DNA of 8,321 bases from JANPJV01 sp031425695 (GTDB taxonomy: Bacteria; Pseudomonadota; Gammaproteobacteria; Xanthomonadales; SZUA-5), in contig JANPJV010000051.1 in the NCBI GenBank assembly GCA_031425695.1, positions 1-8,321 of the forward strand. The letters run 5' to 3'. The translations under genes and the position numbers were made by a program. Below, in pieces: positions 1 to 5,495 of the stretch. The notes under the pieces were generated by a model that searched no databases, was not told the DNA's origin, and saw nothing but the letters and a program-made list of their open reading frames with translations. Each line of letters opens with the position of its first letter. The first letter of the stretch is position 1.

Positions 1-279
1 CCGGCCTCGCTCGCTGCCCGTTCGATGGCGAACAACCCGCCTATTTGCTCGACGGCCTCATGCGCGAGCACGCGCTGGCCGTTCTTGTCTGCCAAGACGG
101 CGATCTCGAAGAACTTGCGCCGAGCGTGCGCCCAGCAGCCGCCCTCGCGGATCTCGGGTCGTTGCCGATACAACTCATCGTAGTTGCTGGCCGCGTCCGC
201 CTGCAGATAGCCGCCGGACCAGGATCGAAGGAACTGGCGGACGTGCGATCCGGCTTTGTCGACGGTGACAACAAACACT
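1..279 (-). pseudogene. IS66-family transposase (TnpC) fragment, truncated
   Basis: On the minus strand the frame is open from about 279 to the window edge. It encodes a peptide with GGYLQADAASNYDELY followed by EGGCWAHARRKFFEIA and then HEAVEQIGGLFAIERAA. This is the central catalytic part of IS66-type DDE transposases, which carry LQxDxY and GCWAHARRKF signatures; the Asp of LQAD is probably a DDE residue. Only about 90 residues of a protein normally near 500 aa are visible. The downstream half may continue outside the window. The N-terminal half is missing here, because recognisable IS66 sequence stops at about 265-279, where RAYT left end B1 begins. No IS66 N-terminal sequence is found elsewhere in the window, so this is a remnant whose upstream part was lost. 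The plus-strand ORF over the same bases is a shadow. Confidence 0.85.
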
Positions 280-364
280 GGACAGTCGAGTTTCAGATTT
301 TTCCGACACGAGCCGGGTGTGATTTCGGAGTGCAACGGAGGTTCGTCGCGCCGATGCTGGCGCC
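280..364 (+). repeat. RAYT left end, type B, copy 1
   Basis: This 85-bp stretch runs from the GGACA terminus to the base before the RAYT start codon. It opens with GGACAGTCGAGTTTCAG and shares the following TTTCCGACACG block with all other left ends. A hairpin at 303-328 has outer arms CCG/CGG and inner arms ACAC/GTGT. A GGAGG at 337-341 could be a ribosome binding site. The same block recurs at 712-796 with few changes. It cuts the IS66 transposase fragment. Confidence 0.8.
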
Positions 365-1138
365 ATGACCTACGCCCGCTCGATCCTCGTCCCGCCCAGT
401 TCACCTGGCACCTATCACTGCGTATCTCGCTGCGTGCGACGAGCTTGGCTCTGCGGTGAGGATCGCGAGAGCGGTCGCTCGTACGAGCACCGGCGCCAAT
501 GGGTGGAGGATCGGATTCGCAAACTGGCAGACATCTTTGCTGTCGCCGTCTGGGGCTACGCGGTGATGAGCAACCATTTGCACGTCGTCGTGCAGATTGT
601 GCCGCAGGCCGCTGCACAGTGGTCCGCAGATGACGTCGCGGCCCGATGGCTGCGTTTGTATTCGCGACAGGACCAAGACGTTGGGAAACGAGCAGAAGCA
701 CGAACAACACGGGACAGTCGAGTTTCAGATTTTTCCGACACGAGAGAGGCGTGTTTTCGGACTGCACTGAAGGGTCGTCGCGCCGATGCTGGCTCCATGA
801 CCTACGCCCGCTCGATCCTCGTTCCGCCCAGTTCGCCGGGCACCTATCACTGCGTGTCTCGCTGCGTGCGCCGGGCTTGGCTTTGCGGCGAGGATCGCGA
901 GAGCGGTTGCTCTTACGAGCACCGGCGCCAGTGGGTGGAAGATCGGATTCGCGAGCTGGCCGACATTTTCGCGGTCGCCGTCTGGGGTTACGCGGTGATG
1001 AGCAACCACTTGCACGTAGTCGTGCAGATCGTGCCGCAGGCGGCGGCGCAGTGGTCCGCAGACGACGTCGCGGCCCGCTGGCAACAACAACACCGGACAC
1101 CCATGAATCAGAATCTTCCGAACGCCGGTGCGGGCTAA
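365..1138 (+). CDS. Fused pair of truncated RAYT N-terminal domains (two HUH motifs, no catalytic Tyr)
   Basis: One open frame of 257 codons joins two type-B RAYT fragments. Residues 1 to about 112 form fragment 1 (MTYARSILVPP, HCVSRCVRRAWLC, and HUH motif NHLH at 70-73). Residues about 116-144 are translated left-end B2 DNA. Residues 145-239 form fragment 2, which repeats the same domain with NHLH at 214-217. The last 18 residues are read from left end A1. In RAYTs (Y1 transposases) the two His bind metal and a Tyr in a YVDLNPVRA-type motif attacks DNA; both fragments end before that motif, so strand cleavage is not expected. The first start overlaps a four-codon upstream ORF (ATG 354, TGA 366-368). 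Most likely this is decayed transposase that happens to stay in frame; a DNA-binding product is possible but unproven. Confidence 0.5.
   Translation: MTYARSILVPPSSPGTYHCVSRCVRRAWLCGEDRESGRSYEHRRQWVEDRIRKLADIFAVAVWGYAVMSNHLHVVVQIVPQAAAQWSADDVAARWLRLYSRQDQDVGKRAEARTTRDSRVSDFSDTREACFRTALKGRRADAGSMTYARSILVPPSSPGTYHCVSRCVRRAWLCGEDRESGCSYEHRRQWVEDRIRELADIFAVAVWGYAVMSNHLHVVVQIVPQAAAQWSADDVAARWQQQHRTPMNQNLPNAGAG
712..796 (+). repeat. RAYT left end, type B, copy 2
   Basis: This 85-bp copy is near-identical to the left end at 280-364. It begins GGACAGTCGAGTTTCAG and ends at the second MTYARS start codon (797). Its hairpin arms are ACACG (738-742) and CGTGT (750-754). It abuts codon ~113 of the preceding RAYT fragment with no right end in between. 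As in copy 1, a four-codon upstream ORF (786-800) ends in ATGA over the RAYT start. Confidence 0.8.
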
Positions 1139-1180
1139 TTCTGACTGACGGGTAGCGGGGGCAGGGCGATGCTGGCTCCC
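1095..1180 (+). repeat. RAYT left end, type A, copy 1
   Basis: This 86-bp left end opens with GGACACCCATGAATCAG, whose first nine bases are the inverse complement of the TGGGTGTCC in the right-end repeats downstream. It abuts codon 95 of the second type-B fragment. The TTCCG and CTGACTGACG blocks are shared with the two other type-A left ends, but the internal CGGCC/GGCCG hairpin seen there is degenerate here. A purine-rich GCAGGG (1161-1166) may serve as ribosome binding site. Confidence 0.85.
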
Positions 1181-2152
1181 ATGACTTACGCCCGCAGCCA
1201 ATTGATCCCGCCGAGTTCGCCTGGAACATTCCATTGCGTGTCGCGCTGCGTGCGGCGTGCGTTTCTGTGCGGGGCCGATAGCTACACCGGTCAGTCTTTC
1301 GAGCATCGACGGCGCTGGGTTGAGGATCGGCTGCACGAGCTCGCGGATGTCTTCGCGGTCGCGATCTGGGGATATGCGGTGATGAGCAATCACCTGCACG
1401 TCGTCGTTCAGACGTTACCGGAGGCGGTCGAGGCGTGGTCTGACGATGAGGTTGCGACCCGTTGGACTAGGCTTTTTTCTAGGCAGGACGCCGACGAGCA
1501 ATTGCGTGCACAGGTCCTCGCGGGCAATGCCGACCGGATTGCGACTCTGCGCGGTCGCCTGTCTGATCTCTCCTGGTTCATGCGCTGCCTTTCAGAACCC
1601 ATCGCCCGGCGGGCGAATCGGGAAGACTCGTGCAAGGGGCGGTTCTGGGAAGGTCGATTCAAGTGTCAGGTGCTTCTCGACGAGGCATCCGTTGTGGCCG
1701 CGATGGCGTATGTAGACCTCAACCCCGTCCGCGCCAAGATCTGCGAATCGCTGGATGAGTCGCACCACACTAGCGCGAAGCAGAGGATCACGGAGATCGC
1801 CGCGAGTACGTCGGCAGCCAATCGGTCGCTGGGACCGATCGCCGGATTGCGTGGCTTCGGCATCCTGTCGATGAGCCAAGCCGACTATTTGGCCCTGGTC
1901 GACTTCACCGGTCGCCAGATCCGCCCTGGCAAGCGTGGTGCCATTACCGGGCCGCCGCCCGCTGCCCTACGGCGCCTGGGTTACGGATCCGAACAGTGGA
2001 CTCGACAGGTCATGGCGGTGGGATCGAGCTTTAACCGCGCGGTGGGCCAAGTCGAGAGCCTGGTGGAGAAGGCAATCGAGATCGGGCAGTTCTGGCTCAG
2101 GGGTGTTTCGGTCGCGCGGGCGCTGGCATCAAAGGTCGCCGGCGCAAGTTGA
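1181..2152 (+). CDS. rayT: REP-associated tyrosine transposase (RAYT), type A, copy 1
   Basis: A complete 323-aa single-domain HUH/Y1 transposase of the RAYT class; relatives nick and move REP hairpins as single strands. Visible features are HCVSRCVRRAFLC at 18-30, the HUH motif NHLH at 70-73, CKGRFWEGRFKCQ at 151-163, and AMAYVDLNPVRA at 174-185 with Tyr177 as likely nucleophile. A C-terminal extension carries DFTGRQIRPGKRGAI and a basic, aromatic tail. It is about twice the length of the short E. coli RAYT, as in other long RAYTs. The start at MTYARS is chosen because it is conserved in all five copies; an in-frame ATG at 1169 adds MLAP and lies closer to a purine-rich site. By hand count it differs from the copy at 4104-5072 at about 38 residues (roughly 88% identical). 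It is flanked by left end A1 and two right-end repeats and appears intact. Confidence 0.92.
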   Translation: MTYARSQLIPPSSPGTFHCVSRCVRRAFLCGADSYTGQSFEHRRRWVEDRLHELADVFAVAIWGYAVMSNHLHVVVQTLPEAVEAWSDDEVATRWTRLFSRQDADEQLRAQVLAGNADRIATLRGRLSDLSWFMRCLSEPIARRANREDSCKGRFWEGRFKCQVLLDEASVVAAMAYVDLNPVRAKICESLDESHHTSAKQRITEIAASTSAANRSLGPIAGLRGFGILSMSQADYLALVDFTGRQIRPGKRGAITGPPPAALRRLGYGSEQWTRQVMAVGSSFNRAVGQVESLVEKAIEIGQFWLRGVSVARALASKVAGAS

Positions 2153-2280
2153 CGGAGCATCAAGTGCGCTGAAGCGACGTAATTTCGTCGATCTCCGATG
2201 CCTTGAGGCTGTCTGCTTGGCTTGCTTTCGATCTTGAAACCTGGGCGGCCGGGTATTGTCCCTCCGCGCATCTTCCGTAG

Positions 2281-2345
2281 AAATCTTGGGTGTCCCAGTT
2301 CTTGCCAGTTCTTGGTATAAATCTTGGGTGTCCCAGTTCTTGCCA
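2281..2345 (+). repeat. Right-end (REP-like) tandem repeat, two units
   Basis: Two identical 27-bp units (2281-2307 and 2319-2345) begin AAATCTTGGGTGTCCCAG and lie 38 bp apart. Each contains TGGG-TGT-CCCA, a four-base-pair mini-hairpin with a three-base loop. GTAG (2277-2280) immediately precedes the first unit; GTAG is the tetranucleotide that E. coli RAYT recognises beside its REP hairpins. The 11-bp spacer repeats part of the unit (CAGTTCTTG), suggesting slippage. The 2153-2280 stretch before it holds no gene. Confidence 0.8.
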
Positions 2346-2644
2346 CTTCGAGTCAGAGCTGGATCAAACGGGTGATCCGTCCAGTGGGCATGCATTAGCG
2401 CGTGTCTGCTTCCAGGCGGTGTTTCGTACAGGGCACGTTTGAGACATGGATCTGGCTGGGGTTTGGTTCGGCTTGGGTTGGCGTACACTGGACGACATCC
2501 AGCGCAGACATTGCATTGGGTCTCCTTTTTTTGTCCGCGAATCGGGTTTCTTGCGAGCGCAGTCGGATGGCTTCGCCGCGACGAGCCAGTATCGATTTAC
2601 TGGGGGTCAGTGGAATCGGCGTCACAGCACGGAGAAAGCGCACC

Positions 2645-3439
2645 ATGCGAGCCCAGTTACTGCGAAGCTCTTGTCCGATCCTGTTGACCCTGGCACTCGC
2701 ATTTCCTTGTTTCGCTGCCGCCTCACCACTGCTGCAAAGCGACGACGAGACGGAGGTGTCGGCAGTCGACGAGCCAATGGCCGAGGATGAGTCGAACAAC
2801 TGGGAAGAGCAGGCAGGCGAGGCGGTGAGCGAGTCAGCCGAGCAGTACGATGAATCGGCAGACGAGGAAGGTCAGGGTGAGGCCGAACAGGATGAAGCCG
2901 ACCACCCCACGGCGGTAGAGGGCGACGTAGAGACCGAAGCCCGGCCCGAAGAGCAGCAGGGCGACGAGGCGGAGGAGGCCTGGAGCGATGAATCCAGCGC
3001 GGCCGCAGGGCAGGCCGACCCGTCAGAGGGCGGCGAGGATGGCGAGCCCGTGGCTGAAGGGCCCGATGCCGAAGTACCACCACCGGCTGCTCCACCACCG
3101 CCACCGCCACCCGCTGGCGCAGACCAGCCCGATCCCGTGCCGAAGGAGCTGAGGAGCTGGTGGGAAGAATCGAAGACCTACTACACAAAGCCGCCGGCTT
3201 ACGACACCGAAGCGCAGTGCACGCAGGTGCACGGTGCTGCCAACTGCTACAAGGGAAATCACGTTGAGGGCGATTCTGTAAAAGTCTATTTCGGTTGTCT
3301 CCCGGGCTGGGAGGGGTTCTCCTGCGAATGGGAAGGCGAAGGCGGTGGCACAGGAAACATTCATGTGTGCACATCGAAGAAAGAAGATGTCGTCGGAACC
3401 GTTATGTTTCAAAAATGCCGAGGCAGGGACGATTGGTGA
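2645..3439 (+). CDS. Secreted acidic, proline-rich, six-cysteine protein of unknown function
   Basis: I do not recognise a family. The 264-aa product starts with a Sec-type signal peptide (MRAQLLRSSCPILLTLALAFPCFAAA, cleavage likely after residue 26). The Cys in AFPC does not make a good lipobox. Residues 31-143 are very rich in Glu, Asp, Gln and Ala and look disordered. Residues 144-157 are nearly all proline. The C-terminal ~75 residues form a compact domain with six Cys (192, 201, 218, 227, 242, 258), enough for three disulfides; the GWEGFSCE stretch is loosely EGF-like. The frame is open from 2402, but ATG 2645 is preferred because GGAG (2631-2634) precedes it and the signal peptide begins there. 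The gene lies between two RAYT copies, so it may be a passenger or simply the interrupted chromosome. Confidence 0.75.
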   Translation: MRAQLLRSSCPILLTLALAFPCFAAASPLLQSDDETEVSAVDEPMAEDESNNWEEQAGEAVSESAEQYDESADEEGQGEAEQDEADHPTAVEGDVETEARPEEQQGDEAEEAWSDESSAAAGQADPSEGGEDGEPVAEGPDAEVPPPAAPPPPPPPAGADQPDPVPKELRSWWEESKTYYTKPPAYDTEAQCTQVHGAANCYKGNHVEGDSVKVYFGCLPGWEGFSCEWEGEGGGTGNIHVCTSKKEDVVGTVMFQKCRGRDDW

Positions 3440-3683
3440 CGAGGTTTCCCGCAGTTACACGGGACAACGCACGGACGCCACCGCCCTCGATCCGGCGCAT
3501 ATGGCAGCGCACCAACGCGGGACCAGTTCATCAGGAGCCCGACGGCTTGGCTGCTGGACTCGAGTCAATCAACCTGTCGCGGAGGGCTGGACAACAAGAT
3601 CAGTTCCGGCCGCAGTGAGCGCCCTTGATCAGATCCTGGATAAATCCTCTTCAAGGGTTCCGCCCGCTTGGTCCGGAGAATCG
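3440..3683. other. Intergenic stretch without recognised gene
   Basis: Between the six-cysteine protein gene and the right-end-like site I find no convincing gene. Short frames exist on both strands, but none has a signal peptide, a family motif or a plausible ribosome binding site. GGACA at 3462-3466 is preceded by ACACG, as in left end B2, but lacks the rest of a left end. No terminator with a T tract is visible after the stop at 3439. Confidence 0.4.
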
Positions 3684-3693
3684 TGGGTGTCCC
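3684..3693 (+). repeat. Single right-end-like site
   Basis: TGGGTGTCCC is preceded by GAATCG, comparable to the AAATCT/GATCT before the other right-end units, and followed by GG instead of AG. It lies a few bases before an internal RAYT fragment that reads in the plus direction. A right end would be expected after a RAYT, so this site probably marks a deletion or rearrangement junction. Confidence 0.5.
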
Positions 3694-3700
3694 GGTTTTC

Positions 3701-3842
3701 GGCCGCCAGATCCGACCCCATAAACGCGGCGCCATCACAGGGCCCTTGCCCGCTGCACTTTGACAACTCGGGTACCGCTCCGAGCAATGGACTCGACAGG
3801 TGATGGCCGTTGGCTCGAGCTTCAACCGCGCTGTGGGTCAAG
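3701..3842 (+). pseudogene. Internal C-terminal RAYT fragment with in-frame stop
   Basis: Reading from 3701, the frame gives GRQIRPHKRGAITGPLPAAL, then a TGA stop, then QLGYRSEQWTRQVMAVGSSF and NRAVGQ. This matches roughly residues 240-289 of the full type-A RAYTs. Both ends are cut: the left lies beside a right-end-like site, and the right joins left end A2' through about 11 unrelated bases. The HUH motif, catalytic Tyr and true C-terminus are all missing, so it is a dead remnant. Confidence 0.85.
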
Positions 3843-3853
3843 CGAACGACATT

Positions 3854-3939
3854 GGACACCCATGAATCAGAATCTTCCGACACGGCCTTGGCCGGTTCTC
3901 TGACTGACGACTTGCGAGGGTCAAGTGATGCTGGTCACC
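3854..3939 (+). repeat. RAYT left end, type A, copy 2' (truncated element)
   Basis: This 86-bp left end is almost identical to the one at 4017-4103. It starts GGACACCCATGAATCAG. A 12-bp perfect palindrome CGGCCTTGGCCG lies at 3883-3894. It is followed by only 20 conserved RAYT codons before the next left end. Confidence 0.85.
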
Positions 3940-4071
3940 ATGACCTACGCCCGCAGCCAGCTCATCCCACCCGGTTCACCCGAAACCTTTCACTGCGTGT
4001 CAAAATCCATAATACCGGACACCCATGAATCAGAATCTTCCGACACGGCCTTTGGCCGGTTCCCTGACTGA
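3940..4071 (+). pseudogene. RAYT N-terminal stub (type A)
   Basis: The reading starts MTYARSQLIPPGSPETFHCV, matching the first 20 residues of the full type-A RAYTs (Gly15 replaced by Glu). Homology ends at about 4001. After some 15 unrelated bases the frame runs into left end A2 and stops at TGA 4069-4071. It has no HUH motif and is a remnant of an element lost downstream of this point. Confidence 0.8.
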
Positions 4072-4103
4072 CGGCCTGCAAGGGTCGGGTGATGCTGATC
4101 ACC
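4017..4103 (+). repeat. RAYT left end, type A, copy 2
   Basis: This 87-bp left end starts GGACACCCATGAATCAG and carries a clear hairpin, CGGCC-TTT-GGCCG (4046-4058), followed by CTGACTGACG and AAGGG (4080-4084). The AAGGG could be the ribosome binding site for an in-frame ATG at 4092, or, less well spaced, for the conserved start at 4104. Confidence 0.85.
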
Positions 4104-5072
4104 ATGACCTATGCCCGCAGCCAGCTCATCCCACCCGGTTCACCCGGAACCTTTCACTGCGTGTCGCGTTGCGTGCGGCGAGCGTTTTTGTGTGGGGCGG
4201 ATAGCTACACCGGACAGTGCTTCGAGCATCGCCGGCAATGGGTCGAGGATCGCCTGCACCAGCTCGCGGATATCTTCGCCGTCTCAATTTGGGGCTACGC
4301 GGTGATGAGCAATCACCTCCACGTCGTTGTGCAGACGCAGCCGGAGGCGGTGGAGGGGTGGTCCGATGAAGAGGTTGCGGTCCGTTGGGTGCGCCTTTTT
4401 TCGATTCAGGAGACGGACGACCAGATGCGGGCCGAAGTTCTGGCTGGAAACGCGGATCGCATTGCCGTGCTGCGCGGTCGCCTGGCTGATCTCTCTTGGT
4501 TCATGCGGTGCCTGTCGGAACCGATCGCTCGACGAGCGAACCGGGAGGACTCGTGCAAGGGCCGATTTTGGGAGGGTCGGTTCAAATGCCAGGTTTTGCT
4601 CGATGAACCATCAGTCGTGGCCGCGATGGCGTATGTAGACCTCAATCCCGTTCGCGCAAAGATCTGCGATTCTCTGGAAGATTCGCACCACACCAGCGCG
4701 AAGCAGAGGATGACCAAGATTGCCGCAAATTCGTCGGCAGGCGATCGGTCGCTGGCGCCGGTTGCCGGATTGCATGGCTTTGGCGTCCTGTCGATGAGCC
4801 AGGCCGATTACTTGGCCCTGGTCGACTTCACCGGTCGCCAGATCCGCCCGGACAAGCGTGGTGCCATTACCGGGCCGCCGCCCGCTGCCCTACGGCGCTT
4901 GGGCTACGGGTCCGATCGCTGGACGCGGCAGGTCATGGCCGTGGGATCGAGCTTTAACCGCGCTGTGGGTCAGGTCCAGAGCCTGGTTGAAAAGGCAGTC
5001 GAGATCGGTCAGTTCTGGCTCAGGGGTGTTTCGGTCGCGCGGGCGTTGGCAAGGGTTGCCGGCGCAAGTTGA
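4104..5072 (+). CDS. rayT: REP-associated tyrosine transposase (RAYT), type A, copy 2
   Basis: A complete 322-aa HUH/Y1 transposase, paralogue of the gene at 1181-2152. All key positions are kept: HCVSRCVRRAFLC (18-30), NHLH (70-73), GRFWEGRFKCQ (153-163), and YVDLNPVRA with likely catalytic Tyr177. The C-terminal extension DFTGRQIRPDKRGAI and the tail are also kept. Substitutions relative to copy 1 are scattered and mostly conservative, and the last residues differ by one codon (ARVAGAS versus ASKVAGAS). Both genes thus seem to have been under selection, or to have diverged recently. The MTYARS start is conserved in all copies; in-frame GTG 4089 and ATG 4092 would add four or five residues. 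Left end A2 lies upstream and two and a half right-end repeats lie 217 bp downstream. Confidence 0.92.
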   Translation: MTYARSQLIPPGSPGTFHCVSRCVRRAFLCGADSYTGQCFEHRRQWVEDRLHQLADIFAVSIWGYAVMSNHLHVVVQTQPEAVEGWSDEEVAVRWVRLFSIQETDDQMRAEVLAGNADRIAVLRGRLADLSWFMRCLSEPIARRANREDSCKGRFWEGRFKCQVLLDEPSVVAAMAYVDLNPVRAKICDSLEDSHHTSAKQRMTKIAANSSAGDRSLAPVAGLHGFGVLSMSQADYLALVDFTGRQIRPDKRGAITGPPPAALRRLGYGSDRWTRQVMAVGSSFNRAVGQVQSLVEKAVEIGQFWLRGVSVARALARVAGAS

Positions 5073-5288
5073 CGACACATCGAGTTTGCTGAGTCAACGT
5101 AAGCAGATTCATCTGAAGCCCGCTGGCGGAGCCGCCTACCGCCTCAACCGCCGGTTCCGGAGCTGATGCCGCGGTCCATTCATGCCTGATCCGGTGCAAT
5201 CCAAGCGCAGAGCCAATTTGCGGCAAGCCACCAATTTCCTTGGCTGAGATTCGGCGCCAAACAGATCCCTGTACGGCAAGCCTCTGTA

Positions 5289-5352
5289 GATCTTGGGTGT
5301 CCCAGTCCCTCCCGATCTTGGGTGTCCCAGTCCCTCCGTCCCAGTCCCTCCT
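5289..5352 (+). repeat. Right-end (REP-like) tandem repeat, 2.5 units
   Basis: Two 25-bp units (5289-5313 and 5314-5338) begin GATCTTGGGTGTCCCAG and end CCCTCC; a third, partial unit (5338-5352) keeps only GTCCCAGTCCCTCC. Each full unit holds the TGGG-TGT-CCCA mini-hairpin. GTAG (5286-5289) touches the first unit, just as at the other full element. The spacer after the hairpin (TCCCTCC) differs from element 1 (TTCTTGCC), so only the core up to CCCAG is shared. Confidence 0.8.
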
Positions 5353-5495
5353 GTGCACATCCAAGCGCACCACCAAGACGCCGTATACGTATCCGAGTAC
5401 CGATCCGCTTCAGCAGGTAAAAAGGGTTCGTTGAGCAAGGTAACTGAGAAAACACACCTGCCAACAGCAACAGCGGCAGCCGAACACGGGTTCCC
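5353..5495. other. Intergenic stretch after RAYT element 2
   Basis: No supported gene, repeat or terminator is seen here. It marks the right border of the mobile region and the return to chromosome-like coding organisation. Confidence 0.4.

Larger units (their letters stand above)
1095..2345 (+). mobile_element. Complete type-A RAYT element (REPtron) 1
   Basis: The unit comprises left end A1 (GGACACCCA at 1095), the RAYT gene, and two right-end repeats (2281-2307 and 2319-2345) carrying TGGGTGTCC. The termini are therefore inverted, as described for RAYT genes flanked by REP sequences. The first ~45 bp after the stop codon resemble the same position after the second full RAYT (GACGTAA near 2175 and AACGTAA near 5096), and the rest of the 3' flank differs. 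No target-site duplication is evident. Confidence 0.7.
4017..5352 (+). mobile_element. Complete type-A RAYT element (REPtron) 2
   Basis: This unit comprises left end A2 with its hairpin, an intact RAYT gene, a 216-bp non-coding tail (5073-5288) and a right-end repeat cluster (5289-5352). GGACACCCA at the left and TGGGTGTCC at the right form inverted termini. The start of the tail resembles that of element 1 for about 45 bp and then diverges. I see no gene in the tail. Confidence 0.7.

Noticed and set aside
45..368. Plus-strand ORF of 107 codons at the left edge
   Set aside because: The opposite strand encodes unmistakable IS66 transposase sequence (GYLQADA, GCWAHARRKF), so this is its shadow.
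2488..2502. CTGGA/TCCAG hairpin upstream of the six-cysteine protein gene
   Set aside because: A five-base stem is expected by chance at this GC content, and nothing links it to a promoter or operator.
2402..2644. N-terminal extension of the six-cysteine protein from 2402
   Set aside because: The first 81 codons would bury the signal peptide; GGAG at 2631-2634 and the MRAQLLRSS start at 2645 fit much better.
2622..3412. Long minus-strand ORFs opposite the acidic protein
   Set aside because: They are Arg/Pro-rich mirror frames of a Glu/Asp/Ala-rich GC-rich gene, without start signals or motifs.
3451..3475. GGACA preceded by ACACG, resembling a left end
   Set aside because: Only the five-base core and flank match; the GTCGAGTTT or CCCATGAAT continuation and the TTCCGACACG block are absent.
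2281..5352. Right-end repeats as a CRISPR array
   Set aside because: There are only two units per cluster, with 11-bp or no spacers, and no cas genes; they match the RAYT left ends in inverted form.
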